From Hygrophila difformis (taxonomy: Eukaryota; Streptophyta; Magnoliopsida; Lamiales; Acanthaceae), in contig JAOANR010000001.1 in NCBI GenBank assembly GCA_030278955.1, forward strand, positions 4,514,874 to 4,578,873: 64,000 bases of DNA, given 5' to 3'. A model generated the notes under the pieces. That model made no database searches. It saw nothing but the letters and a program-made list of their open reading frames with translations, and had not been told where the DNA came from. Position numbers and translations under genes: made by a program. Below, piece after piece: positions 53,114 to 64,000 of this stretch. Every line of letters begins with the position of its first letter. The first letter of the stretch is position 1.

Positions 53114-53945
53114 GGGGTGTATATGGCGTGTGGTGCCAAGGAACTAATGGCCCATTTGGTAAAGCTGGAGTCCTCTCTTGCTGAAGTTAATGAGTAAGAC
53201 TCTTGTTTCCTCTATTTTCACCCAAAAAGTAACACCTCTATTTTTTATTTATGCAGTCGAATTCGTTTAGCTGTGAAAGTTGCTCAAGTATATATAACAG
53301 TAATGGCATTGTATAAGCGAAATTCCAGCTATTCCTGAAGTGTGTGATTCAACTATTTGCTATCAAAAACAGGTTAAATCTGGAAAGCTTCAGACAGCTA
53401 TAAAGATAGCTAGCACTTTAGCATAATATAGTTGCTTCTATATATCCTTACCCAACAATTTTAAATTTCTTCTTACTTTGTCGTACAACGGAGCTTTCAA
53501 AAGTAAAGCAAGTAAACATAGAACCAAAGATTGAAATGGAGGCTGGACATTAGTTATGCAGAACAAGTACCATCAAAACATGGAACTCAACTTGGGTGGT
53601 GATATTTGGAGATTCGTGGGGAAGTTTACCGATGTTGAAAGAAGTATGCTCTATGATATATGTAAGTGAAAGGTCCGTAAAGTATTTTGTTTTTTTGTAA
53701 ATCTCAAGGCTCATCTTCCCGCATTACCTATTATTTTATTTATATCTTGGAGAGTAGGACAGAAGGCCGACCTGGTGAGGCTAGAGCTTCCCTGAGAGGT
53801 AATATGTATAATAATTACATAGCTGAGGCTGAGGTGAGGTTATTAATGAGCTGAGCCAACGTGAATCCCACACTTGTTACATTTAGTTTTTGATTTCTTC
53901 TTTAGTTTTGATCTATTATTCTTGTTTCCTCTTATCAGATAAGTG
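53114..53945 (+). pseudogene. MACGAKELMAHLVKLE module (copy 3) and following islands, block B
   Basis: The first exon (VYMACGAKELMAHLVKLESS) ends at GTAAGA after 53,193, and the second (RIRLAVKVAQ) ends near 53,290. A GGGGT repeat before the first exon alters the upstream frame. IWRFVGKFTDVERSMLYDI (about 53,608-53,664) is intact here but broken in A. The TEGRPGEARASLRG island follows at about 53,762, with a changed 5' border (ATCTTGGAGAGTAGG). Confidence 0.5.
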
Positions 53946-55320
53946 GGTGAAATCGTTTTTAATTGCATGATGTGACTATCATACTAGGAAACCTGCTTTA
54001 AATCTAGTTTACATTATTGAATTATTAATTTATACATATATACACAAAGCTACTTCGGGGAGACTACATGGCATTGGTGACAGTGTTCCTATCAATAAAA
54101 AAATGAAACTATACGAACTTTCAATTCTTGATCGCCTCTAACTCCTTTGGTCTACTGCAGGAAAAGATCATGGTATGGTCTTTGAGTAACAGTCCGCGGA
54201 ACATGATGGTTGGGTTGTACCTGCACTTGAGCATAGTGAGCCAAGCAATCATTGTCGCAGCGAAGCTGATCCTGCGCTGAATTCCCTGGAACGTTTTTGC
54301 TGAGTGCTTTCCTAATAGCTCAGCTTGTAACTTCAAGCAAACATTAAATTCCAATTTGGTAGAATTTGGTAAGGTTTTAATTGACAATACTTTTGTCCTA
54401 ATCAAGTAACATTATTGTTGTGGCTATGGAAGACTCATTAACATGAGCAGCATTTATTATCCTCGGAATGTGTTTTGATACTGTGTTGCAGCTTACCCTC
54501 TTCCTGAATATTTTCTAATACTTTCTCTAATTGTGTATTCTGCTCATGTTGGTGGGATTGCTGTTTCATTTTCTCTGGGCCAAACTACACTGTTGTTGAT
54601 GGCTACAAGGTTAATGTTGATTCTGCAATTGCTGCACCTTTCTCATCTACCAGTTGCTGCTTCCAGTCAATCCAGATTATCATAGGCATCGGCCAAGAAC
54701 ACAGATAAAAGTTTTCTATGTGATATATTAATTTGTTTGTTATTTTCCATTGAAAATTTAACGTCTATCAACAACTACAATACAGAACACTATCTTTTCT
54801 TCATTGCCTTTTCATTACTTCATGGATGCATTGATCTGGTATACAGAGTTATATATTGAGGTTTCCCTTCTTCTTGAAGGGTCAGCTATAGTTCCCTAGC
54901 GGTTATAACTACTTAAACATAGCTCTGACTGATCCCTTAATTTGTTTCGATCACTAGTTTAGTTATATTGGTTTAATAATTAGAAATGGCCGTTAAATTT
55001 TATTTATGTCTAATGACAAGCTTATCATAGGTCTGAACCAATGGTTTCATATGTTGTCTGTATTATGATAGAACACAGTCCGTTCATCTCTATTAATTAA
55101 TGTGGACGAATTAGAATTCACTTTGATTGGAGTAGTTGAACAGGCATTATTTCTTTGTTTAGATTTAATGATTATTCAAATTTCTGTATAGTCTGGTCAT
55201 AATGAAAATTATTTATCCCTTGGGTGATAGTGTTTGGATATACATGGGAAGCTTACTCAGTCCCAAAGAAGTATGCTAGATTACGGGTTTAAGTGGAAGG
55301 TTTGAACATTATTTTTTATT
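53946..55320 (+). repeat. block B copy of the 17.8-19.1 kb segment
   Basis: Collinear with A. The minus-strand frame at 54,121-54,405 (94 codons) is 5 codons longer than in A owing to a small indel. Both strands remain open at 54,150-54,280, so coding direction is unclear. Confidence 0.45.
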
Positions 55321-56340
55321 TCTAATAAATCTTAATGTGTAAATATAATTATTTTTACTATAATTGTGTGTCTATATATATATACATATTATATTATATC
55401 CATGTATAAATTCTAAGGTATGTATAAATTCTAAGGGGTCCTTGATCTCTAAGGTGGTGTTTGGTTTAAGGTGTCGATGATTTCTACTGAGAAAATTTGA
55501 TGCGAAACTGAGGATGTTTATGTTTTTGTTTGATGTAAGTTTTAAGTGAGAATCTCATGTTCTTTAGGTATTATATGATTTTCATTCAAAAAGTTGGTAA
55601 TCTTTCATCTTCTTCTATACTCCTATACATGTAAGAATTATTTTAAAAAGATTAACTATCAATACTCACAATGTATGAAAAGGCTTCGGCCTCTCCCCCT
55701 TATTACCGAAAAAAAAAAATACTCACAATCTATCAAATAAAAAAGAGATATAGTATTAAACTCTCTTGTCTACCCTTACTTATTGATACCTAATTTGAGT
55801 AGTACTATTATTTAATGTATTTTATATTAAAGTAAAATTAAGTCATATTGAATGTTATTTTGCCTTGCGGCACTAGCCTTTATTGGCTATTATGCAAGAA
55901 AAAGGATAATATTGAACAAACATATATTTGAATGATATGAGAGTTTTTTTTTAAAAAAAACAAAAATATAAAAATTTAAGGAAAAAGATTAAAAATGTTG
56001 CCTAAATTTTAAATTTTAAAAATTTATATATAAATAAATATGTAAATTTATTTTTCGAACAAGATATAAATATAATTGTACTAATAGCAGAAAAAATTTA
56101 AAACTACAAAACATATGGTGAACTCCATATAAAATACACTAAGAATAGAAAATTTACCTAATCATATTAAATAACAAATTAAAAACTTTAAATAATATTA
56201 GAAATTATTATTATTATTTTTTTTTTAACTTCACACTACTTAAAACCTTTTTTTTGGTGAACATCCAAATTTATACCATTACTTAAATATTTTTTCGTAA
56301 ATTTTTTTTAATTTGAGGATTATGTGGTATCTGATAATCA
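55321..56340. other. AT-rich spacer, block B
   Basis: Matches 19,110-20,095 of A. Includes the shared micro-retroposon at 55,662-55,733. No gene. Confidence 0.6.
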
Positions 56341-56344
56341 TCGT

Positions 56345-56450
56345 CAGAGCCCAATAATTAGCCCATTAGAGGCCCAATACAGCTGGCCTGTGCGTACAAA
56401 TCAAGCAAACCTTTTTTTTAGACCGTTACCCATACCCGGCTATATATGTG
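56345..56450 (+). promoter_or_regulatory. B-type GGCCCA/TATA promoter, uninterrupted
   Basis: AGCCCAATAATTAGCCCA, GGCCCAATACAG and CTATATATG (near 56,439). It is the uninterrupted form of the promoter that in block A is split by the 1.8-kb module. Confidence 0.6.
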
Positions 56451-57100
56451 TGTGCCTGTTGCCTCCGTTGGTTGTCTATTTCCCCTTACCCCTCTTCACG
56501 TTTGGTGTTCGCCGTCTGGTGGTCAGAGAACGGTGGTTTTCCTTTGGGTTTTCCTTTTAGTTCTTTCTTTAAATGTTTTACAATGACTGAATTTCTAATA
56601 ATGCGCGTGAATGTGAATACAAGACTTCCAGAAACCAAATAAAAACATAAAGGATGCCCCTCAAGATTTCCTCAAACCCTATTTACAAGAAGCAAGTGGG
56701 TGTCTTTTCCGGCCGATTCCATGCCACTCTACTTTGAACCCTCTTGCAGGAGCTCGGATTGAGTCTATGGGGCAAAGGATCAAGCGCTTTGACTTTGTCT
56801 CCCGGGATCCACCACAGGTTGGGTTTGAGAGCCCTGTGAGGCTTATTGGAGACTCTCATTTCCTCCATCGGAAATGCCAGCTGCTGCTGTTTTCTTTTTT
56901 CTTCCGCCAAACTCAATTACCTCGATTTCAGTGGACCTGTGCCATCTATACAAAAACCTCAGCTTGGTGTGTCTAGCAAAACCGATGAAGTCATTTCTGG
57001 TGCCCAAAGCCAGTATCAACAGTACCAATGGCAGAAGAAACGCAAGCTTCGAGGAGTACACAGGCTGAAGAAGGTCCAACTAGCTGGTCGAGGTTAGGTT
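56451..57100 (+). pseudogene. exon-like islands (FDFVSRDPPQVGFES), block B
   Basis: Partner of 22,040-22,660. The first island reads ARIESMGQRIKRFDFVSRDP. The next has AKLNYLDFSGPVPSIQKPQL then KTDEVISGAQ, open in a frame that A has lost through small deletions (A lacks about 20 bp around the LGVSS region). B is the better template for identifying the parent gene. Confidence 0.45.
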
Positions 57101-60100
57101 CTGGGAACGGCGATAAAAAAAATATATACATTTGAGGTGGTAAGAAACCTTTTATCTTTGGAGGGTTGATAGCCATTAAATGGAAATCACTTTCAAGCAT
57201 CACAGTGGTGGGATCTGTTTTAATAGAAAATGTGATTGTATGCTAATATTCAAATTCAATCATCATTACAATCTTAGCATGTTTTGATGATGATAATAGT
57301 GCACACTGAATGTTTATAAGATTTCCAAAATATAATGAGTTATATTAATGCTTTCTGTGGCGTTTGTGTTGACATTAAGGTTAAGGTTCTCTTCTAATAC
57401 TCATGGATTTTTGCCGGAGGACAGCATGATTGGCACATCCACTGTCTGTTTCTCAGGTTGGGAGTAACAACATCCAGGACCCTCTCCATTTTATTGATGG
57501 ATACAACACTGTTCTACCTGAAGTTGTAGAAGCATCACTTGGCCCACATATGCAGGTACGATGAACTTTCCAAATAAATCACATTGGAGTTACCTTTTTT
57601 TACGTTGACTGCATATTGTCTGCTATGCCAACGTGTTTCATTTTTTTTTCTTTTTCCGCAGAATATGCCCCGACCTACTCTGAGAGCTGGATCCCCCAGG
57701 CCCATCCCATTGAATTCAAATGGAATATGATAGATTTAAGTGGAAGGTTTGCACACTATTGTTTGTTTCTTGTAAATCTTGTGGCTCATTCCTTCCCCTC
57801 CGCCAGACTTGATATTTTATTTATATCTTCCAGACCTGATATTTCTTGTAAATTTTTTAAATAAATGTCTCTTAATCTGTCAATAGCCAGCAGTTTCAAA
57901 ATTGAATTAGTTATTAACTTTCTCCAGCTAAGGTAAGGTCGTGTCGCGGCTGCTCCACTCCGCTGCGGTCTGATGAACTTATGCCATTTGTCTGTGCTCT
58001 GTAGGATTATGGCCTGAACTGAAAGGTGCCTTCCCAGTGCCAGCTTCAGATATAACAATAGCCCCCATCTGTTTACTACCCTGATCTATTTATCCAAAAC
58101 TATCCTTCCACACAGTATTCCACTCTCCCTCTATCAATTCCTGGAAACCATATTTTGAACATCTAAACACTCTCATTCAAATTTTAAAAGACATGGGCAG
58201 ATTTTTTTAGCATTTTTACATAAGATGAGACACGCCTTTTCTTTGCTGAGAAATTGCATCGAGGGTACTACTTTGCATAAGCTTTTCATTGGGCTTCTGG
58301 CAATTATTGTTCACTGTTGAACTCGAGAACATGCAAGGAAAATATGATTTCGATAGTTGTTGAATGCACCATTGACTTTTCATTTTGCATTGTGTGTTGT
58401 CTAACTGAAATGTGTTCTAGGGATGGCTCTTCTTCTTAAGCTTACTTGGAACTACACCCTTTGGCTGAGCAACTGGGTTATCCCACGGGGTAAGTATAAT
58501 ATACCTATTTCGGTATTTGCCAAAGGAAAATTGAAATCTACTGGCTTTCACCGCCAGAAGAATTGATTTTGTTCTTCATTCATTGTATTGTTGGCAACTT
58601 GCATGTTATACAGGCCCCACGGGTGCTCTTTCTATTTCCATTAATACGTTGCTTATTGTCATCATGGAGCCGCACTTAAGAAGGTCCGCAGTGGCATTCG
58701 AAGTTTCAAGATATGATGACTTTGTTTATGGTTACCAACAAATTACTTATTGCTAGAATTTTGTTCAATTTAAAGTTATTTTTATGGCCTTTTAGTTTTT
58801 TTTTATTTAAATTATTCTATCGTTGGTGTAAGATACACTCACCTAGTATCTTTGGTTTAATTTTCATTTTATCCGTTTCTTGTTGGTTCCTTAAACTATG
58901 TCAATGAACTTGTTAAAGATTTTTTTTATCTTTTAAAATAAGTGGGCTTTATGGACGTTTCTTAATTTTCTTGCCTGTATCTGATGTCATTGAAAAATTG
59001 TGAGGAAGATTTCAAGGTTTGATTTCATGGTACTTTGTGCCGCTTAATGATTCTTCAAGTGACAAATATTCAAAGTTTGATGGCATGGGATTTTGTGTGT
59101 CATGCAAAGCTTCTTTTAGGTTTGACGTTGTCAGATTAGTTATGTTGTTACAGTGTCTTTTTTAATACTCCGGATGTGTTTATACTGGAACTGACATACT
59201 AGATCGCCTACCCCAGGTATCGTGCATGGATTTATGTTTAACTTTCTATTTCATTTTGTTCAACCGAATAGTGGTTAATGCAATTTATTCAAATTTTGCG
59301 TTTTCAGTGTTGCGTGAAGTTATGAAGTCTGTTTTCTTAATTTTGTCATGGATACGTGGTCAGAAGTATATTTGAGAAAAAACAGCACGAGAGGTGGCTT
59401 AAATGGTGTTTGGAACAGCAATATACCCGAAGAGGAATATAAGCTTTTGATCATTTTTAATCAATTTAATACAAACTTCTTTTTGTCTCACATCAGTTTA
59501 CTTTTTAATTTCTTTATGTCTATAACTCAAATTCTAATCCTCAAATGGTTAAAGTTGCTATAGATTTATTTATAAACATGCTCCTCACATGATGAAAAAC
59601 CTAACTTGACTTTGGGGTATGCTTACAAAATACTATATATTCTTGAGGAATTTGAAATTTTAGGATGCTTTTCAAAATAGCTGCAGTGCATGTGAATCTG
59701 ACTTCATACTTCTTACTTCTATTGAATTTAATAAATCTTTTGACTCTGCACTTGATTATTGCATCTTCTAAGAGTGGTGACTGTTAAATCATTCCGTCAT
59801 GACGGGAGCATATGATATGATGTCATTCAATCGAAGCACGGAAATTATGAGGGTATTTCTTCCGAAATTTCAGAATTTATGAAATTGGAAACTTAGAGAT
59901 GACTCTCCTGAATCTATCTCACCTTTCTTGCTCTTAACTTTTACTTGTGCTCTAAGCCTTTCAATCTATGGATACGGGTTATCTCATGCTTTCTTTCCAG
60001 TGTGGTAGATATGATATTGGATGAAAGCTCTGGGAAAAAGAAAGAGGACATTCCTCAGTCATGTAGTATTCAGATTACATTATCGATATACTCACCTTCT

Positions 60101-60490
60101 TGTGGAGAACAAAGTCCATTACATTGTTCTTCTCAACTGGCTCGTTTTGAAATGCATTTTTATGGTTATTATTTTTTAGCATGTTTCAGTGCTGAAATTA
60201 GTTGTACAAGAAAGTAAGCATCGAATTTCAAAACAAGCAGATACTATGAGCAAGGTAATTTATGTTAACAGATAAATTTCAGTTTCTCCTTTATATGTGA
60301 TTTTTGCTGACTCTTTGCTGTTGTTATTACAGCAAAACCAGCTATATGAATCATGTGAAGGCAGGTATTAGTTAAAATGAAAGCATCGAAAACCCTTGCA
60401 GCTGGAACCATTGAAGAAAATGAGGTATGACAATTATGAAAGTTTATTTTATTTCTTGTTGCATTTTCTTATAATATTATACTTTCTTAT
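57101..60490 (+). pseudogene. exon debris, block B right half
   Basis: Collinear with 22.66-26.19 kb. Better-preserved islands: NIQDPLHFIDGYNTVLPEVV (57,465; single copy, no 62-bp duplication), MDTWSEVYLRKNSTRGGLNG (59,348), DMILDESSGKKKEDIPQS (60,010) and VSVLKLVVQESKHRISKQAD (60,188). A deletion at about 58,668 removed the Gly-rich island seen at 24.33 kb. No family recognised. Confidence 0.45.
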
Positions 60491-61060
60491 CTTCGTTTTA
60501 GATGTTGTTCGTCAAGTGGCTTTTCTCGTTGATATATTATTGCAATTATTTGTGCCTTTTTAGAGACTCCCATTCTTATAAAATGGTCCATAATTTTAAT
60601 CTCATAGCCCTCCAGTTAATTCTTTTCACTTTTGCATTGCTTGATACGCAAGATGAGGTGTTCACACAGAACTACTCTGGATCTTTTGTATCTTCAGTAA
60701 TAACTTCTGTTTTGGTTTTCTGCACAGGTATCTCAAGTCTCATTTCTTCACTGGCCTTCTTGCTCGTATGCCTTGGGGAATTAATCAGATAAGTTTCACC
60801 CCAAGAATCAGGCATGATCTCCTTCTTGATTTCTATATCATTTTCTTGCATTTAGTTTTTCTGAATGTATTATAGTTTCAATTTTTGAATTGTGGGTTTC
60901 AACAAAATTGGTTTTTTTTTTTTTTTTTTTTTTTTTTTTCCTCAGGTTGCCTATACATTGGATCCATCTAGGTGTGTCGTAACTTTGCTGATTAACATTA
61001 AACTACATTACTGCAGTCTAATACCCCGATTTGTATTTCAATTTTAAACAGTGTGCCTGA
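60491..61060 (+). pseudogene. exon-like frame with hydrophobic stretch, unique to block B
   Basis: From 60,502 a 96-codon frame contains LIALQLILFTFALLDTQDEV and SSVITSVLVFCTGISSLISS; a true exon probably covers only part of it. A poly-T run (about 60,912-60,939) lies in the following intron. 60,860-60,910 matches 21,756-21,800 of A. Confidence 0.35.
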
Positions 61061-62310
61061 TTTGAACTTGACGTAGCTGCCTTCATTAAATCTCACTGTC
61101 CTGTCACTTCAAGATATCTACATGTTTTAGTTCCTCATATGCTTCTGGTATGAGCACTGGGCCATACTCTTTCATGTCCCTAATCCAAATGCGAAGGTCA
61201 CCAACTCACCATTATGAATATTGGCTCATGTTTATACTGATATTAATATTCAATTTTTTGTGTGTTGCCAGCAAGAGAGTGCGCACTGAATGGCTTCCAA
61301 GTTCCAAATCACCACCTGGCAGGATTAGTTCCTGTACTAGAGTGGTTTATGTTAAGCATTCCCATATGCATTAAAGGTCCCAAAAACCAACGCCTTTAAC
61401 CAATTTATTGTTCTTGCTGTGGTGGTGTTTTTGTTTTAGGAGGAATTTCGTCTTATGCTGAATGTGATCTCTGCAGAGACACGAATTCTGCTATTCCCTG
61501 TTCTTGAAGTCATAGAATCATGCAGGGCAACGTGATTGCCTGTGTCAAATAATTGCATTTCTGGGGTCAAATAATTTCTATTTTATGTCAGATAACATAA
61601 CTTACTGATTGCCTGCCATTGACAGGGTGAAGACTATTCTTTCCACCTAAAAACTGGAAGGTTATACTCATTCATACTCTGTCCTCTTTCCATTCGAACG
61701 TTTCCTCTAGGATTCTTCTAAATTCTAATTTGGTATATTTCATCGTATCAGCTCCAAGTATGGAGCCACTTGCTGCTACAATCATCTGGACAGATGTGGT
61801 AAGCCGCTTTTTGCATAATGCCATATTTGTTCACTGCCCAATCAATTTTACCACTACACAATTTTTTGTGCTGCCGTAAAACACCTGGCAGTTGCTTCTT
61901 TGCCTACCTTTTTCACTTCTCCCTCAGAACATTTCAATGTGCTGATCCAATGGCATCGCTCCTGCCAACTTTTGATCCAAGGCTAAGTCACACCATGGTA
62001 AAATTGAGTTGTTTTAAACAGACTTCCTATTACAGCTGCAGATTTGAACATTATGTCAATGAGATGGTGTCAGCTGCAGTTACACTTGGGTGTCAAGTTC
62101 TTCATATGCCATTGTGCCTTTGGTATGAACTTGAGAAACCTATGTTATTGATATTATTTTTTTGAAATTATTTTAATTTGCATTTTATTTTTAAATTATT
62201 CCTTTAAAGTGATGTGCTATGTGCTTACAAATTGTTGGTCCATTCTTTACTAGGCCGTTCGAAAAAGAAAGGAATCAATGGTCAAATTAAAGTTAGTTAT
62301 GAAGGTAAGG
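61061..62310 (+). pseudogene. series of exon-like islands, unique to block B
   Basis: DVAAFIKSHCPVTSRYLHVL (61,066) ends at GTATGAGC. KRVRTEWLPSSKSPPGR (61,273) follows after TTGCCAG. EEFRLMLNVISAETRILLFP then VLEVIESCR is at 61,441-61,527. PSMEPLAATIIWTDV is at 61,755. FEHYVNEMVSAAVTLGCQVL is at about 62,044. RSKKKGINGQIKVSYEG ends at GTAAGG (62,306). Several have good splice borders and could be one gene, but internal stops occur and I cannot name the protein. Confidence 0.45.
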
Positions 62311-63349
62311 ATAAAGTGACTGCATGATCTTAGCATTCTGCTATCATGACGTGGGTAAGCCTCCCTTCTACTTTCAAGATTCCTCTAGCACAAGCTAAGA
62401 GTTGCTAATCCATTGAAAATTTCTCTTTGAGAATTGGGATTTCATTCTGAATAATATGTTTTTATAGATGATAATAAGAATTACGGAGATGTTTGTGTCC
62501 TTAATCATGATATCTTTAATGTGATGTATTTTTTAAAATTGTGATCATTGACGTGATTAAAAAGTTTTGGTCATTTAATCTTTTTTTAGTCATTACCAAA
62601 TCTTGAAAGATTTAGTTTGTTACATTAATTAGATGAGAATCACGCATCAATTTTTATTTCTTTTAAATTTGAAAAGAAATAAATGTGGTGTACGGACAAT
62701 TTTGTTGGAATGAAATGTAAACTAATTTTGCAAAATGATTAGGGACATTTAGAATGATTGGAATTTGATGTGGAAACAAAAGCCCCCTCCAAACTCTAAT
62801 TCTTTATCTAGGTAGCTCATTGTGCATGATGCACTCCCTGCTAACTCCTTGCGGCATATTCGTTCTTGGACTTCTCTACCCATTTGTTCTTGATGTCTTA
62901 CTAAGGATGATGACGAGATACAATAATACATTAACTATTTTCCTGAGATTTTGGTTGCTACTTATCGGAATCATACGCCTATTTCAACCTTTGCCCACCC
63001 ACAGATATCATACCCAAACTCTAGTTAAAATTTGATGTTGGAGGGGGGAAGAACCGCTTTTTCTTACTATTTTTTGGATTGTTTGAGGTGTTTTGAATGA
63101 ATTTTTTGCATGAATAATATATTCTGGTGCCATTGGGACAACAGAAAGTTTTGGGTGGAATGTATTTATTTATAAGGATATCTCCTCCCTTCAGGTCCTA
63201 GGAAATCTACAAGTTGAGTCATTTTAACCCATCTAGTATTATCTTAAATGTTGATGGTTTATCACTTGGTAATTCGGGTCCGGCGTGTTTTGAAATTGTC
63301 ATTACAGATCACTTAGAAAATTGGACTTTTGGTGTTGCTTGCTTTGGTG
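62311..63349. other. non-coding DNA, block B
   Basis: A/T-rich, no exon-like island. The 71-codon frame at 62,820-63,035 is hydrophobic by composition only. Confidence 0.45.
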
Positions 63350-64000
63350 GTCTCAAGCAAAAACTACACTAGCTTGCATCTCTTGTGGCCTTCCTCGTTG
63401 GTATACCATGAAGGACGAACTATTTCTATTTTTATTTCTATTTGTAGCTTGGAAATTTATATGATGATGATGTAACGTTTTCTTTAATGATGTATGTACA
63501 TCTCGGTGGGTTGTGCAGCCTGACGGACAGACACAACATGCTTGACAGATGATGGCCTAGTGCAAATTGCATGTCCATTGTAATTGTAAACTCCACAACC
63601 ATTAGTGAAACATGTTGGCCTTGAAGCTCTGATGCTAATCAAACTCTGACTGGGTAAACAATTATTCATCTTTTTTATTTACAACAATGAACAGTGTGTG
63701 CTTTGTAACACATCCTTTTGTATAACTTAAGGTAGTAGCCTTGTAATATTTTAACACATCCTTTTTAACTCAAATTATTCGATTAAGGTAGTAGCCTTGT
63801 AATTTTTAACACATCCTTTTTAAATCAAATTATTCGATTAAGGTAGTAGCCTTGCGTGTTCTATAATTTATCTTCCTAGACCCTCTACGCTGTATTTCCT
63901 ATAAAACAATTTATCCTTTAAAGTTTTCACGGGTGTATTGACTCTCCATGTCCAATTTTATGTTTATGATTTGTCTTGTAAATTGTGTCAAAAAATGCTA
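63350..64000 (+). repeat. R1 copy e and continuation, block B end
   Basis: Nearly identical to 26,965-27,201 plus 29,510-29,990 of block A. It lacks the hAT element, so it preserves the empty site ATTGTAAT at 63,577-63,584. The homology continues past the window end. Confidence 0.8.

Noticed and set aside
4331..64000. Whole repeated block as one giant Helitron or Pack-MULE
   Set aside because: No long terminal inverted repeats, no second hairpin-CTRR end, and different borders for each copy; segmental duplication with rearrangement fits better.

Overview
The window is nuclear DNA of a flowering plant, most likely a eudicot. It is AT-rich and shows plant-type promoters with GGCCCA boxes and TATA boxes, GT-AG flanked exon-like islands, Stowaway, Harbinger and hAT elements, a TRIM, a solo LTR and a Helitron. 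No intact protein-coding gene is visible. The longest open frames are about 160 codons or less, and nearly all are chance frames or pieces of broken exons.

The main architecture is a block present in three diverged, directly oriented copies. Copy A runs from about 4.33 to 30.1 kb, copy C is partial and rearranged (about 33.0-45.9 kb), and copy B runs from about 49.35 kb to the window end. A and B align over most of their length; C matches only parts. The blocks carry broken exons of host genes. Two are recognisable: the C-terminal domain of the spindle protein TPX2 (15.4-15.9 kb and 51.1-51.6 kb) and a C-terminal Tudor-domain exon of the SAGA subunit SGF29 (21.56-21.72 kb). A third, at 34.87-34.96 kb, looks like half of a double-stranded-RNA-binding domain. 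Many further exon-like islands with good splice borders were not recognised. The A and B TPX2 copies share the same nonsense codons and frameshift, so the gene died before it was duplicated.

Layout: 1-4.33 kb is AT-rich DNA with Stowaway MITEs and the decayed helicase end of a Helitron, whose 3' hairpin and CTAG terminus lie exactly at the left border of block A. 4.39-5.12 kb is a solo LTR that is absent from block B. 5.2-11.6 kb is a promoter followed by exon and intron debris with internal duplications. 11.8-14.4 kb is a second promoter interrupted by an LTR-type element and a TRIM. 14.4-26.2 kb is the TPX2/SGF29 exon-fragment region. 27.2-29.5 kb is a hAT element containing two head-to-tail Harbinger MITEs. 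30.3-34.5 kb holds a MITE and a dimeric ~190-bp satellite. 34.8-45.9 kb is block C. 45.97-49.3 kb holds a GATC-rich island, a 1-kb tandem duplication and AT-rich DNA. 49.35-64 kb is block B.

The fragments do not form a working pathway. What they record is history: promoters with mitotic (MSA-type) elements, a dead TPX2 gene, and insertions whose empty sites survive in the sister copies, which lets many events be ordered in time. I see no CRISPR array, no tRNA or rRNA gene, and no convincing new biochemical system. The best candidates for novelty are the internally repeated Helitron helicase relic at a duplication border, the promoter/exon module inserted in block A, and a set of very short A-tailed insertions with long target-site duplications.
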